A DNA stretch of 38,674 nucleotides from Paulinella micropora (GCA_009731375.1 BJOX01000007.1:1732957-1771630); one strand, 5' to 3'. Shown: positions 36,458 to 36,838, counted from the stretch's first letter. Translations and numbers: made by a program. The notes: a model not told the origin generated them from the sequence alone.

Positions 36458-36838
36458 GGCAGAGGCCAGTGGGAGGCACGTTTGCCCTCCTCCGCGTCTT
36501 GTAGGGGACGACCCTGTGGCTCGTCGGGCGGCGTGGCTGCTGGAGCCCCCACACACCATTCAAATGGCCGGCGGGTTGCTTTGGGATAAGCCTTTATGCC
36601 GCGTGCCACTCCACCTTCGCCTTCCACGTATACACACACACACACACACACACGCATACATACGCACACGCGCGCGCACACACACACGCACGCATACACA
36701 GAAACACACACACACACACACATACATACCATACACACAAGAGGAGTTATATTGTATGGTGTCTACGCAGCCGGCGCCAAGGCTGAGGATTTGCTGGCTT
36801 TAGCTCTGAGACCGGAGATCCGTCCCTTCATTGTTGAG
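1..36838 (+). CDS. Large multi-exon gene of unknown function, partial at both ends (27 predicted exons)
   Basis: I joined 27 short open segments on the plus strand, each bounded by AG and GT. Their phases agree at every junction and total 1962 nt (654 codons). The product begins with a segment containing [10 protein letters not shown] and a tryptophan pair, then a basic stretch (about residues 46-68). A hydrophilic, acidic, Glu/Asp/Ser-rich middle follows (about 69-379), then a globular-looking C-terminal region (about 380-654) rich in Leu, Arg and aromatic residues. No transmembrane segment or signal peptide is apparent. The basic stretch may be a nuclear localisation signal; that is inference. 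I do not recognise the family. Coding sequence is only about 5% of the span. Neither a start nor a stop is included, so the gene continues beyond both edges. Splice-site choice is by eye; individual exons are listed separately. Confidence 0.6.
154..212 (+). CDS. Exon 2
   Basis: Acceptor tgtgtag precedes GACATG and donor gtcaac follows TTTTCAG. The 59 nt are read in phase 0 and end in phase 2, giving [19 protein letters not shown] plus two bases. The intron then runs straight into a (CA)n tract. Fragments related to this exon recur at about 635-660 and 1000-1024 in the following intron. Confidence 0.6.
213..1302 (+). repeat. Intron of CA, TA and GATA microsatellites with two degenerate exon-2 fragments
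   Basis: The stretch consists of (CA)n, (CATA)n, (TA)n, a (GATA)n block near 745-808 and (CTAT)n at 1119-1170. Near 635-660 and 1000-1024 there are pieces matching the central codons of exon 2 (VNNQEKD in the second). They lack a usable donor. Long open frames here on both strands are repeat translations and not genes. Confidence 0.75.
1303..1353 (+). CDS. Exon 3
   Basis: Acceptor acgtacag and donor gtgatg flank 51 nt. Read with the two bases carried from exon 2 it gives [17 protein letters not shown] and leaves two bases. The frame starting at the first base hits a TGA within seven codons, so only the phase-2 entry works, matching exon 2. The intron begins gtgatgagagagaca and becomes (GA)n. 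Confidence 0.6.
1417..1492. other. Assembly gap in a poly-G tract
   Basis: A run of 76 N is flanked on both sides by G homopolymer. Its true length and content are unknown. Confidence 0.95.
1507..1544 (+). pseudogene. Partial downstream copy of exon 3 with broken donor
   Basis: The sequence reads MVKNKRKA in the exon-3 frame and matches its 3' half, but the donor is tt instead of gt. It keeps the 3' part of the exon and sits downstream of the intact copy, which is the polarity seen for other exons in this gene. Confidence 0.6.
1664..1704 (+). CDS. Exon 4, strongly basic
   Basis: Acceptor ggtatgacag and donor gtttat flank 41 nt. With the two carried bases it reads [14 protein letters not shown] and ends with one base. 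Together with exon 3 this makes a run of about 20 mostly basic residues that could act as a nuclear localisation or nucleic-acid binding segment (inference). The intron continues directly into (CTAT)n. Confidence 0.6.
1705..1890 (+). repeat. CTAT, CTAC and CT microsatellites
   Basis: Pyrimidine-rich tetranucleotide and dinucleotide tracts with no coding signal open the 4.6 kb intron between exons 4 and 5. Confidence 0.9.
1891..2349 (+). repeat. 540-bp dispersed repeat, copy 1 (truncated)
   Basis: This is a GC-moderate, non-microsatellite sequence nearly identical to the copies at 2731 and 3271. It breaks off at the motif atatctcatc, where (CTAT)n begins. I see no convincing coding frame or known RNA in it. 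Confidence 0.85.
2350..2486 (+). repeat. CTAT/CTAC microsatellite inside the 540-bp repeat
   Basis: A tetranucleotide tract separates copy 1 from a partial copy that resumes mid-unit. Confidence 0.9.
2487..2730 (+). repeat. 540-bp dispersed repeat, partial copy
   Basis: Starts in the middle of the unit (acgagccctggccccgcctg) and runs to its end. It is nearly identical to the matching part of copies 2 and 3. Confidence 0.85.
2731..3270 (+). repeat. 540-bp repeat, copy 2 (full length)
   Basis: A full unit. The next unit starts exactly 540 bases later, and the two differ at only a few positions, which indicates a recent tandem duplication. Confidence 0.9.
3271..3734 (+). repeat. 540-bp repeat, copy 3 (truncated by microsatellite)
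   Basis: Identical to copy 2 apart from a few substitutions until atatctcatc, where it passes into (CTAT)n as copy 1 does. Confidence 0.9.
3735..3925 (+). repeat. CTAT tract with a duplicated 50-bp unique segment
   Basis: A block beginning ctataggtgcaaagaaggcg occurs twice, near 3802 and 3874. The copies are separated by (CTAT)n, which again pairs a short unique sequence with microsatellite in a tandem unit. Confidence 0.8.
3981..4356 (+). repeat. Pyrimidine-rich TGCC minisatellite, locus 1
   Basis: Imperfect repeats of roughly 25-30 bp alternate tgcctcactactgccttt with tttgtccccgctgctacc. It contains poly-C and a 10-N gap (4269-4278). The pyrimidine-rich strand is the coding strand of the gene. 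Confidence 0.85.
4357..5188 (+). repeat. Purine-rich and AAT, GAA and AAC trinucleotide tracts
   Basis: GAA-rich sequence (4455-4502) is followed by a short unique block (4503-4566), then (AAT)n, (GAA)n and a long imperfect (AAC)n with AGC interruptions. The unique block contains acacag|GAAGCG, which resembles an acceptor, but no donor or compatible phase supports an exon. Long open frames of Ile, Asn, Leu or Val are repeat translations. Confidence 0.8.
5189..5668 (+). repeat. Pyrimidine-rich TGCC minisatellite, locus 2
   Basis: Same unit as the locus at 3981, interrupted by poly-C and a 72-N gap (5409-5480). Same orientation. Confidence 0.85.
5736..5753 (+). CDS. Candidate 18-nt microexon
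   Basis: A pyrimidine-rich stretch with ctgtacag is followed by 18 nt ending in CAG and a donor gtatct. The length is a multiple of three. Entered in phase 1 it reads VISVAP plus one base and leaves in phase 1, so it could sit between exons 4 and 5 without changing the frame. The splice signals are good, but so short a segment can arise by chance. It is not counted in the 27-exon model. Confidence 0.3.
5815..6100 (+). repeat. TGATGA-type imperfect repeat
   Basis: Imperfect GAT/GATGAG trinucleotide-like repetition, partly duplicated. No coding support. Confidence 0.8.
6106..6290 (+). repeat. Pyrimidine-rich TGCC minisatellite, locus 3
   Basis: The same minisatellite family, with a poly-T insertion. 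It ends about 35 bases before the acceptor of exon 5 and so forms that intron's polypyrimidine region. Confidence 0.8.
6325..6407 (+). CDS. Exon 5, acidic
   Basis: Acceptor gatttgtttag and donor gtatgtac flank 83 nt. Entered with the single base left by exon 4 it gives [17 protein letters not shown] and continues to GTFHSE, ending in phase 0. The phase-0 frame meets TGA at once, so the phase-1 entry is required and agrees with exon 4. The composition switches from basic to acidic here. Confidence 0.65.
6408..6842 (+). repeat. GATA then CTAT microsatellite intron
   Basis: (GATA)n on the left changes to (CTAT)n on the right, its reverse complement, so the intron could fold on itself. The CTAT side forms the pyrimidine tract for the next acceptor. 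Confidence 0.9.
6843..6866 (+). CDS. Exon 6a (24-nt possible exon or acceptor-half copy of exon 6)
   Basis: Acceptor tctatctag and donor gtatac flank 24 nt reading ESEDETWE in phase 0. It is identical to the first 24 nt of the exon at 6927. Its donor arises where the complete copy has gatatac and this one has ggtatac. It is in frame whether included or skipped, so it may be a real duplicated exon or a truncated copy. Confidence 0.45.
6927..6974 (+). CDS. Exon 6
   Basis: Acceptor tctatctag and donor gtcgag flank 48 nt in phase 0 reading [16 protein letters not shown]. This is the longer of two adjacent copies. The upstream one at 6843 keeps only the acceptor and first half. Confidence 0.6.
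7055..7423. mobile_element. Foldback element with about 65-bp inverted arms
   Basis: The left arm (7055-7118, containing ctggggctagccaccctgca) is the imperfect reverse complement of the right arm (7360-7423, containing gagtggctagccccaga). A direct repeat of gcaaatattttcgttaggga also occurs near 7258 and 7440. No coding sequence is recognised. It is likely a nonautonomous foldback or MITE remnant. Confidence 0.65.
7570..8250 (+). repeat. Diverged tandem repeat, about 150-160 bp unit
   Basis: A segment with caaaatgaatggctgagaat and gctccaaggc recurs near 7652, 7813, 7960 and 8113 with intervening diverged sequence. Open frames cross it, but none is protein-like. Confidence 0.65.
8251..8530 (+). 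repeat. ATT/TTA trinucleotide tract
   Basis: Long (ATT)n with ATC, GTT and ACT interruptions. It forms the left flank of the inverted-repeat element that follows. Confidence 0.9.
8530..8975. mobile_element. Foldback element with about 84-bp inverted arms
   Basis: The left arm (8530-8613) and right arm (8889-8975) are near-perfect reverse complements, for example tgaggcgtactgatgcagct and its complement near 8945-8964. The centre holds a 22-N gap (8631-8652) and about 230 bp of unique sequence. The element is bordered by TTA repeats on both sides. Confidence 0.75.
9025..9132 (+). CDS. Exon 7
   Basis: Acceptor catgatttag and donor gtcaac flank 108 nt (36 codons, phase 0 to 0). It reads [20 protein letters not shown], a short His/Pro run, then [12 protein letters not shown]. 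It is the only copy with a complete 5' part; five shortened copies follow it. Length, composition and junction phase make it one of the better-supported exons. Confidence 0.75.
9233..9726 (+). repeat. Array of five donor-half copies of exon 7
   Basis: Cores end at 9280, 9374, 9504, 9606 and 9726. Each carries cacacccag, then the last 38 nt of exon 7 (ATCGACATGAACGCAGAAGT and so on to AGACAG), followed by gtcaac or a close variant and (CA)n. (CT)n and sometimes (TA)n separate the units. All five lack the 5' two thirds of the exon. If spliced from the apparent CAG they would add 38 nt and break the frame. Confidence 0.85.
9727..10238 (+). repeat. CA, CT, TA and CTAT microsatellite part of the intron
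   Basis: Simple tracts only, apart from the diverged exon-7 copy near 9907. The CTAC/CTAT tract leads into the next acceptor. Confidence 0.9.
9907..9957 (+). pseudogene. Strongly diverged copy of the exon-7 3' half
   Basis: The sequence ccccagttgtcgacacaaat aligns with the array core but has lost the reading frame and the donor. It is an older member of the same array. Confidence 0.5.
10239..10271 (+). CDS. Exon 8
   Basis: Acceptor gtgtatgtag and donor gtaatc flank 33 nt in phase 0 reading [11 protein letters not shown]. It is short, but phase and splice signals fit both neighbours. Confidence 0.5.
10463..10512 (+). pseudogene. Acceptor-half copy of exon 9, most diverged
   Basis: Reads [11 protein letters not shown] in the exon-9 frame after cacag, then passes into CTAC repeats. 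There is no donor. Confidence 0.6.
10598..10655 (+). pseudogene. Acceptor-half copy of exon 9
   Basis: After ttgtatag it reads [16 protein letters not shown], closely matching exon 9, then runs into (CTAC)n. The acceptor is retained; the 3' half and donor are missing. Confidence 0.75.
10656..10970 (+). repeat. CTAC/CCTTAC microsatellite
   Basis: Long (CTAC)n with accttacc and accaacctt variants. It provides an extended pyrimidine-rich lead to the exon 9 acceptor. Confidence 0.9.
10975..11049 (+). CDS. Exon 9
   Basis: Acceptor cttgtatag and donor gtatgtatg flank 75 nt (25 codons, phase 0 to 0). It begins [20 protein letters not shown] and ends DLSP. Two acceptor-half copies precede it and a donor-half copy follows. 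A second possible acceptor at 10986-10987 would need a phase-1 entry, so the upstream AG is preferred. Confidence 0.7.
11055..11473. mobile_element. Inverted dimer of a short foldback MITE
   Basis: The left half starts gagaagttccttgtccttaa and the right half ends with its near-perfect reverse complement. The middle (about 11255-11280) is the palindrome centre. Each half corresponds to the single 220-bp element at 22351. It inserted just after the donor of exon 9. There is no coding capacity. Confidence 0.85.
11548..11579 (+). pseudogene. Donor-half copy of exon 9
   Basis: The sequence ctatccgacgaggctcggat through gtccg, followed by gtatgtatg, matches the end of exon 9 and its donor. It lies downstream and has no acceptor. 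Confidence 0.55.
11580..12085 (+). repeat. GTAT microsatellite with a remote exon-10-like fragment
   Basis: (GTAT)n with GTGT, ACGT and GCAT variants fills the stretch. Near 11658-11684 a piece resembling the middle of exon 10 (gacgatgtagtcaagcgcaa) is present but degenerate. Confidence 0.8.
12086..12657 (+). repeat. Array of five acceptor-half copies of exon 10
   Basis: Cores at about 12086-12106, 12291-12325, 12372-12403, 12523-12557 and 12621-12657 each follow an AG and begin GAGCTNGA or GATCTAGACGAGACGATG. They stop after about 35 nt and run into TA or GTAT tracts. None has the 3' end or donor of exon 10. The last would reach an in-frame TAA if translated on. Confidence 0.85.
12702..12755 (+). 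CDS. Exon 10
   Basis: Acceptor tgtatgtatag and donor gtttcggt flank 54 nt in phase 0 reading [18 protein letters not shown]. It is the last and only complete member of a six-copy series. Confidence 0.7.
12756..12945 (+). repeat. CTAT/CTAC microsatellite
   Basis: Simple tetranucleotide tract directly after the exon 10 donor. Confidence 0.9.
12946..13420 (+). repeat. Pyrimidine-rich TGCC minisatellite, locus 4
   Basis: Repeats of ctactgccccactactgcc and tttatgtcccctctgctgcc end about 12 bases before the acceptor of exon 11. Confidence 0.85.
13433..13484 (+). CDS. Exon 11
   Basis: Acceptor ctgtgtggcag and donor gttgca flank 52 nt, phase 0 to 1, reading [17 protein letters not shown] plus one base. 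The start resembles exon 10 (DLDET versus DLSEK), so the two may be ancient duplicates; that is weak. The intron then reaches (CA)n. Confidence 0.65.
13720..13773 (+). pseudogene. Diverged copy with exon-12 and exon-13 sequence fused
   Basis: The segment from aggagaaagaaagtgaagga to acaatcaccgaga resembles exon 12 followed directly by exon 13 sequence, without the intron that separates them at 14576-15518. It is open in one frame ([15 protein letters not shown]) but carries no clear donor. Confidence 0.5.
13774..14310 (+). repeat. CTAT, ATAG and GTAG tracts with a duplicated intron segment
   Basis: Besides microsatellites, a block containing gtggtattgtgcac and gccgttacgccag or cgttatgccag is repeated near 13971-14060. 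A related block occurs again at 14470-14520 just upstream of exon 12. Confidence 0.75.
14316..14388 (+). pseudogene. Second intronless exon-12/13 fused copy
   Basis: tggagaagaggaagtgaatg to gtggagatag aligns with exon 12. The directly adjoining ttttctcgagaag to atcacggagatag aligns with exon 13. A small insertion breaks the frame (TGA). No intron separates the parts. Confidence 0.6.
14524..14575 (+). CDS. Exon 12, with a NAGNAG acceptor
   Basis: The acceptor is gtgcagcag, with two AGs three bases apart. Using the second gives 52 nt, phase 1 to 2, reading [17 protein letters not shown] plus two bases. Using the first adds one codon (alanine) without a frameshift. The other frames of this segment meet TGA. 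Donor gtatgtatg leads directly into (GTAT)n. Confidence 0.7.
14726..14755 (+). pseudogene. Donor-half copy of exon 12
   Basis: The last 30 nt of exon 12 with its donor (gtggagacag|gtatgtat) are repeated after (GTAT)n with no acceptor in front. Confidence 0.8.
14756..15040 (+). repeat. GTAT then CATA microsatellite
   Basis: (GTAT)n with repeated tgtagccatg motifs changes near 14930 to its complement (CATA)n with atgcatggctacat. The intron therefore contains a large imperfect palindrome. Confidence 0.85.
15046..15473 (+). repeat. Five acceptor-half copies of exon 13
   Basis: Cores at 15046, 15124, 15260, 15352 and 15444 follow tgtag or tgcag and contain tcctgagaagaacaatcacg or close variants. 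They stop after gcagatacacatac and run into (CATA)n. They lack the last 15 or so coding bases and the donor. Confidence 0.9.
15519..15559 (+). CDS. Exon 13, the only complete copy of 15
   Basis: Acceptor gtgtgtag and donor gtatgtat flank 41 nt, phase 2 to 1, reading [14 protein letters not shown] plus one base. It has both the acceptor type of the five upstream copies and a donor like the nine downstream copies, and it lies exactly at the border between the two sets. Confidence 0.75.
15643..16539 (+). repeat. Nine donor-half copies of exon 13
   Basis: Cores near 15643, 15771, 15894, 16000, 16095, 16224, 16298, 16396 and 16503 begin ctgagaagaa (ctgacaataa in the first) without a preceding AG. 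They end acggaagaccaag followed by gtgtatacat in most, then (TA)n and (GTAT)n. They share GGAAGACC where the complete exon has GGGCGACC, so they have expanded or been homogenised among themselves. Confidence 0.9.
16540..16740 (+). repeat. TA, GTAT and tgcatgtctgtc tract
   Basis: Simple repeats between the last exon-13 copy and exon 14. The 16-bp phrase atgcatgtctgtctaa/acg occurs twice. Confidence 0.85.
16747..16779 (+). CDS. Exon 14
   Basis: Acceptor tatacgctcag and donor gtatgtatg flank 33 nt, phase 1 to 1, reading [11 protein letters not shown] plus one base. A donor-half copy follows at 16828. Confidence 0.6.
16828..16839 (+). pseudogene. Donor-half copy of exon 14
   Basis: aacctggccttat with gtatgtatg repeats the end of exon 14 and its donor after an (AATGT)n tract. 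Confidence 0.65.
16956..16987 (+). CDS. Exon 15
   Basis: Acceptor tatgtatgtag and donor gtatgtat flank 32 nt, phase 1 to 0, reading [11 protein letters not shown]. Both flanks are GTAT microsatellite. Confidence 0.6.
16988..17371 (+). repeat. GTAT/AATGT microsatellite intron
   Basis: (GTAT)n interrupted by AATGT and ACGT variants. It contains two similar blocks with gtacgtacgttgtatgtatg. Confidence 0.9.
17372..17407 (+). CDS. Exon 16
   Basis: Acceptor atgttaacag and donor gtatgtat flank 36 nt, phase 0 to 0, reading [13 protein letters not shown] short donor-half match (cccacctg|gt) lies at about 17542. Confidence 0.65.
17408..18047 (+). repeat. GTAT, GAAA and TATC tracts with two diverged exon-17 fragments
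   Basis: Microsatellites dominate. Near 17849-17902 and 17979-18032 two nearly identical segments (gctgtgaacaacaacttgcc and so on) resemble the middle of exon 17 but lack its start. The short unique block at 17735-17762 looks coding in one frame but has no donor. Confidence 0.7.
18048..18477 (+). repeat. 540-bp dispersed repeat, copy 4 (truncated)
   Basis: Same sequence as the 1891-3734 copies with scattered differences. It lacks the first part of the unit and again ends at atatctcatc, here next to (CT)n. This shows the unit is dispersed as well as tandem. Confidence 0.9.
18579..18720 (+). repeat. Two acceptor-half copies of exon 17
   Basis: Copies at 18579-18629 and 18668-18720 follow tatattag and read [16 protein letters not shown] and [16 protein letters not shown] in phase 0. 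Then they stop and run into TATC/CT repeats. Confidence 0.85.
18757..18870 (+). CDS. Exon 17, Ser/Asn then Glu-rich
   Basis: Acceptor gatattag and donor gtgaga flank 114 nt (38 codons, phase 0 to 0). It begins [20 protein letters not shown] and ends [14 protein letters not shown]. It is the last and only complete copy after two truncated ones. The donor matches the general eukaryotic consensus well. Confidence 0.75.
18871..19259 (+). repeat. TTGG/TTGC and GTAT microsatellite intron
   Basis: (GGTT)n with TTGC variants, then GATT and GTAT tracts. All three forward frames are open for about 80 codons because the repeat lacks stops; this is not a gene. Confidence 0.9.
19260..19289 (+). CDS. Exon 18
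   Basis: Acceptor tgtatgcag and donor gtacatac flank 30 nt, phase 0 to 0, reading [10 protein letters not shown]. Similar in style to exon 6 (ESEDETWE). Confidence 0.65.
19500..19532 (+). CDS. Exon 19
   Basis: Acceptor tacatgcag and donor gtactctc flank 33 nt, phase 0 to 0, reading [11 protein letters not shown]. The intron starts gtactctctctc and becomes (CT)n then poly-T. Confidence 0.65.
19557..19936. other. Poly-T tract with 239-N assembly gap
   Basis: About 140 T with rare interruptions run into an N run from 19698 to 19936, and T resumes after it. The tract lies in the intron of the plus-strand gene. Confidence 0.9.
19955..20296 (+). repeat. Pyrimidine-rich TGCC minisatellite, locus 5
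   Basis: Repeats of tgcctttttgtccccgctgc end about 13 bases before the acceptor of exon 20. Same orientation as the other four loci. Confidence 0.85.
20310..20351 (+). CDS. Exon 20
   Basis: Acceptor tgtcgcacag and donor gtaagag flank 42 nt, phase 0 to 0, reading [14 protein letters not shown]. The donor is close to the canonical GTAAGA and continues as (GA)n. Confidence 0.7.
20391..20432 (+). repeat. Two donor-half copies of exon 20
   Basis: atacttagtacc|gtaagagagaga occurs twice after the complete exon and keeps only its last 12 or so nt plus the donor. Confidence 0.8.
20433..21000 (+). repeat. Intron with GATA and GTTTT tracts
   Basis: A (GATA)n tract (20660-20759) is followed by a short unique block and by T-rich sequence with repeated gttttgttttg. 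A possible acceptor at 20780-20781 opens a frame ([14 protein letters not shown]), but no donor is visible, so I do not call an exon. Confidence 0.7.
21004..21929 (+). repeat. Eight acceptor-half copies of exon 21
   Basis: Copies lie near 21004, 21152, 21309, 21464, 21591, 21664, 21801 and 21899. The last five follow ttttggcag or ttttgacag and begin gaggcggaacaagcagagga. They then run within a few codons into (GATA)n, whose TAG is in frame. The first three are older, sit in GTTTT-rich sequence, and one begins with a stop. Confidence 0.9.
22003..22044 (+). CDS. Exon 21
   Basis: Acceptor ttttggcag and donor gttgac flank 42 nt, phase 0 to 0, reading [14 protein letters not shown]. It is the final and complete member of the series. 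A second donor 14 nt later (gatat|gtgtgt) would extend it by VDMD but end in phase 2, which does not suit exon 22. Confidence 0.65.
22045..22350 (+). repeat. GT tract, poly-G, 10-N gap and unique intron sequence
   Basis: (GT)n, then G15 and TTTTTAAAA next to an N run (22165-22174), then about 175 bp with no recognised feature. This starts the 12.7 kb intron between exons 21 and 22. Confidence 0.8.
22351..22570. mobile_element. 220-bp foldback MITE
   Basis: The ends ccatgagaagtt and aacttctcatgg are perfect inverted repeats. The inverted similarity continues inward about 55 bp, so the element is a long imperfect hairpin. It is the same family as the inverted dimer at 11055. No coding sequence. 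Confidence 0.85.
22571..23160 (+). repeat. Unique intron sequence with TA, GTAT and GATAA tracts
   Basis: A short unique block is followed by (TA)n and (GTAT)n (22797-22890) and by (GATAA)n near 23022-23076. I see no gene. Confidence 0.75.
24803..25022 (+). repeat. 220-bp direct repeat, first copy
   Basis: It starts ctttagtttatgataataca and is closely matched by 25074-25290 with a few substitutions and short indels. Confidence 0.85.
25074..25290 (+). repeat. 220-bp direct repeat, second copy
   Basis: Second copy of the 24803-25022 sequence. The terminal piece gcaagaaataatactcaagc also occurs a third time at 25056-25075. Confidence 0.85.
26039..26347 (+). pseudogene. Ty1/copia retrotransposon remnant: RNase H C-terminal end
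   Basis: The open frame contains [29 protein letters not shown] and [19 protein letters not shown]. These match the order and spacing of the copia RNase H terminus (D-N-x-S, RTKH, then the conserved TKPLP motif). The preceding 25 or so residues are not copia-like. No reverse transcriptase, integrase or gag is found upstream, so only the 3' end of the polyprotein remains. Confidence 0.85.
26354..26653 (+). CDS. Small open frame downstream of the copia fragment
   Basis: 99 codons directly after the copia stop. The first 20 residues are hydrophobic and cysteine-rich; the last 50 are acidic ([20 protein letters not shown]). It lies between pol and the polypurine tract. It could be an accessory frame of the element or chance; I do not recognise it. 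Confidence 0.25.
   Translation: MFHLCFVFCFRLCELFSFIQPMADWRPWSLKSMIWLDYLPFDHLVGSEQTRTRIPEELLAGAEDAGQHNDQAQEDSEYEESQVEDSEGYDSDGLHQDVD
26926..27280 (+). mobile_element. Probable copia polypurine tract and 3' LTR
   Basis: taagggggag at 26926-26935 looks like a plus-strand priming tract. It is followed by cgttggtcatt, which would be the common copia start TGTTGG with TG changed to CG. TGGTC near the start and GACCA at 27276-27280 are inverted ends. attaaa at 27086 may be a polyadenylation signal. No 5' LTR is present, so the boundaries are tentative. Confidence 0.4.
27378..29321 (+). CDS. Mobile-element-like gene, plus strand, with one intron and apparent frameshifts
   Basis: A 169-codon frame starts [20 protein letters not shown] and includes a Trp-rich part ([17 protein letters not shown]). 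Protein-like reading continues in other frames after stops at about 27885 (A6) and 27948, to KGEKKTKQQ at 28048. A GT-AG intron follows (28049-28385, CT and TTG repeats), phase 0 on both sides. The next part reads [18 protein letters not shown] and [15 protein letters not shown], and shifts frame again at a G5 run near 28740. The last 190 codons end with a Ser-rich tail ([28 protein letters not shown]). AATAAA follows at 29329. I do not recognise a family. It may be a decayed gene, or the frameshifts may be homopolymer sequencing errors. Confidence 0.5.
28049..28385 (+). repeat. Intron of CTAT, CT, CATA and TTG repeats
   Basis: Donor cagcag|gtttct and acceptor gatgtgtag enclose microsatellite only. 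Both sides are phase 0 in the frames used for the gene at 27378. Confidence 0.65.
29452..30000 (-). CDS. Last exon of a minus-strand mobile-element-like gene, with a C2HC finger
   Basis: Read on the minus strand from 30000, after acceptor gaag preceded by a long T tract, it gives [17 protein letters not shown] and so on: 182 codons to a TGA... stop region at 29452. It contains [17 protein letters not shown] followed by MAKNC, a C-x2-C-x12-H-x4-C zinc-binding pattern, and a final helical Lys/Glu/Arg segment. An AATAAA on the minus strand lies at about 29427-29432. It converges with the plus-strand gene ending at 29321. Confidence 0.5.
   Translation of the reverse strand, partial: VRDRECNPVQDKVIAGGRHNVVFEDVMRVPTYMNNFITPYIHVICNHIAFLLSKHKRFNWYSCQSLELQNNHKGQNFFRSNSTRTGFLLEMLTKKYIGRWLTERGVHLREGKHVCNWCGKDYIHEGRLRNHMAKNCSDDRLEPGESYHFTVYRPEEMISLVRLQAKLKEIDERYAREAAASN
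30001..30174 (-). other. Intron of the minus-strand gene with a poly-T tract
   Basis: Donor KM|gtgagc at 30174 and acceptor gaag at 30001 are both phase 0. The A37-like run on the plus strand (30021-30057) is a T-rich tract before the acceptor on the minus strand. Confidence 0.55.
30175..31393 (-). CDS. Transposase-like central part of the minus-strand gene, frameshifted
   Basis: Reading down the minus strand: acceptor ctttcag at about 31394, then [20 protein letters not shown], then [19 protein letters not shown] and a cysteine-containing [20 protein letters not shown] (31245-30790). The frame shifts to [20 protein letters not shown] (to about 30635), and shifts again to [20 protein letters not shown] through [11 protein letters not shown] at 30175. 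The order GDG motif, CxxC, then PDLLHMCL recalls transposase-derived genes of invertebrates and protists, from memory only. Two frameshifts within 200 bp mean a pseudogene or sequence errors. Confidence 0.45.
31400..31908 (+). other. Stretch without a supported gene; T, G and C homopolymers and a 10-N gap
   Basis: It contains T9-T10 runs, G23 followed by a C run, and N at 31779-31788. Short hydrophobic open frames occur on the plus strand, but nothing supports them. Confidence 0.6.
31909..32073 (+). CDS. Possible small open frame (54 codons) after a splice-like acceptor
   Basis: tacattttgttcag precedes ATG by two bases. The frame reads [20 protein letters not shown], then [16 protein letters not shown], and ends in TAA. 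Composition is protein-like, but there is no recognised family or donor. A second candidate exon lies at 32527-32698 across the gap. Confidence 0.25.
   Translation: MTPQKDLNTNASVALDKSVADRTFHHSRRLLMALALLASTCDYPMSAEERNTFG
32123..32363. other. 241-N assembly gap flanked by poly-G and poly-C
   Basis: The left flank is G-rich and the right flank is C20 followed by A11, so the gap probably reflects homopolymer or secondary-structure failure. Its content is unknown. Confidence 0.95.
32527..32698 (+). CDS. Possible terminal exon, unidentified
   Basis: A (TTG)n/T-rich tract ending ttttgtag precedes a frame reading [20 protein letters not shown] and then [15 protein letters not shown], closing at TAG. 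Acceptor context and composition are good, but the upstream partner is hidden or unknown. Confidence 0.3.
33004..33678 (-). CDS. Unidentified minus-strand open frame (second part)
   Basis: About 220 codons on the minus strand with a balanced composition, for example [39 protein letters not shown] and [20 protein letters not shown]. It overlaps the frame at 33620-34024, and the protein-like reading passes from that frame to this one near 33650, suggesting one frameshift. It may be an upstream exon of the gene at 29452-31393 or a separate gene. No family recognised. Confidence 0.45.
   Translation of the reverse strand: MLPILNPLPCFTVTQVCAYEDSAHGWQSFIHQCLERYPKLAKIQLLSPQHLIEQERHLEIGRAFSRSVLKNIDLKLEELETVAWSWPGVVEPTLTIRDTNSLSHITLCPPAQWQPDTVCTIVLTEFADDGYFNLSKNTDKPGLAIIITSELKGSKLPYDQFDHAKHQGRILKFKSLCTPSILIKNNLKPDKKVEFSQVVDIDLEDDVSRVAVAKQQKSRLTACT
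33620..34024 (-). CDS. Unidentified minus-strand open frame (first part), cysteine-rich
   Basis: 134 codons on the minus strand with [38 protein letters not shown] and [13 protein letters not shown]. Sense continues into the 33004-33678 frame after about 33650. The cysteine/histidine cluster could bind zinc (inference). It begins where the GTAT microsatellite starts on the right. Confidence 0.4.
   Translation of the reverse strand: MHTCDPKVPSASNSMRQRVWYKGLTTCSRLGWNTTFKLKFLVTPREGWRLQDRNCSIYKTTCGATAATRYIPDTCRACPGRLLCNRHVKLKYGQVMWIRLPGLNPKRTGKYWFTRIVAYPQPTAMFHSNAGLCL
34017..34740 (+). repeat. GTAT, TTATC and GATA tracts
   Basis: (GTAT)n, then (CTTAT)n at 34132-34200, a short mixed segment, then a long (GATA)n with GTAG and TTGATA variants to 34640. 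It marks the return of microsatellite-type intron after the mobile-element region. Confidence 0.9.
34793..34918 (+). CDS. Exon 22
   Basis: Acceptor tgtgctgtgcag and donor gtcgcc flank 126 nt (42 codons, phase 0 to 0). It starts with a Gly/Ala/Ser linker ([20 protein letters not shown]) and continues with a likely helix ([20 protein letters not shown]). The other frames close quickly. Phase matches exon 21 across the 12.7 kb intron. The helical pattern continuing into exon 23 is faintly SAM-like, but that is a guess. Confidence 0.7.
34919..35152 (+). repeat. GT-rich intron
   Basis: Short unique sequence then (GT)n directly before the exon 23 acceptor. Confidence 0.85.
35153..35237 (+). CDS. 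Exon 23
   Basis: Acceptor tgcgtgtag and donor gtcgat flank 85 nt, phase 0 to 1. It begins [20 protein letters not shown] and continues IRLARKQL plus one base. If the donor is not used, the frame ends nine codons later at TAA (35264-35266), so a shorter isoform ending QSESEC is possible. Confidence 0.65.
35238..35422 (+). other. Intron with poly-G and a 10-N gap
   Basis: GA repeats, G25 and N at 35314-35323, then unique sequence. Nothing else is seen. Confidence 0.8.
35423..35845 (+). CDS. Exon 24, the longest exon
   Basis: Acceptor ggtgcgcag and donor gtccgt flank 423 nt, phase 1 to 1, with 140 uninterrupted codons. It includes [58 protein letters not shown] and [20 protein letters not shown]. 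Mixed hydrophobic and charged residues with several tryptophans suggest a folded alpha/beta domain. An internal AAGgtgggtgtaccag is not needed as an intron because the frame stays open. No partial copies flank it, unlike the exons before 22 kb. Family not recognised. Confidence 0.75.
35846..36504 (+). repeat. Intron of CATA, CT, TA and GA tracts with a 10-N gap
   Basis: The phrase cgcatacgcacgcgttcgca is repeated near 35899 and 35954. (CT)n, (TA)n and (GA)n follow; N at 36209-36218. Confidence 0.85.
36505..36627 (+). CDS. Exon 25
   Basis: Acceptor gcgtcttgtag and donor gtatac flank 123 nt, phase 1 to 1. It reads [19 protein letters not shown], then [18 protein letters not shown] and LRLP plus one base. 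The donor runs directly into (CA)n. Confidence 0.7.
36628..36770 (+). repeat. CA microsatellite intron
   Basis: (CA)n with CGCA and CATA variants, then gtgtctacgcag as the acceptor. Confidence 0.85.
36771..36838 (+). CDS. Exon 26
   Basis: Acceptor gtctacgcag and donor gtacatg flank 68 nt, phase 1 to 0, reading [20 protein letters not shown] and IVE. The coding sequence presumably continues past the window, as no later exon is visible. Confidence 0.7.
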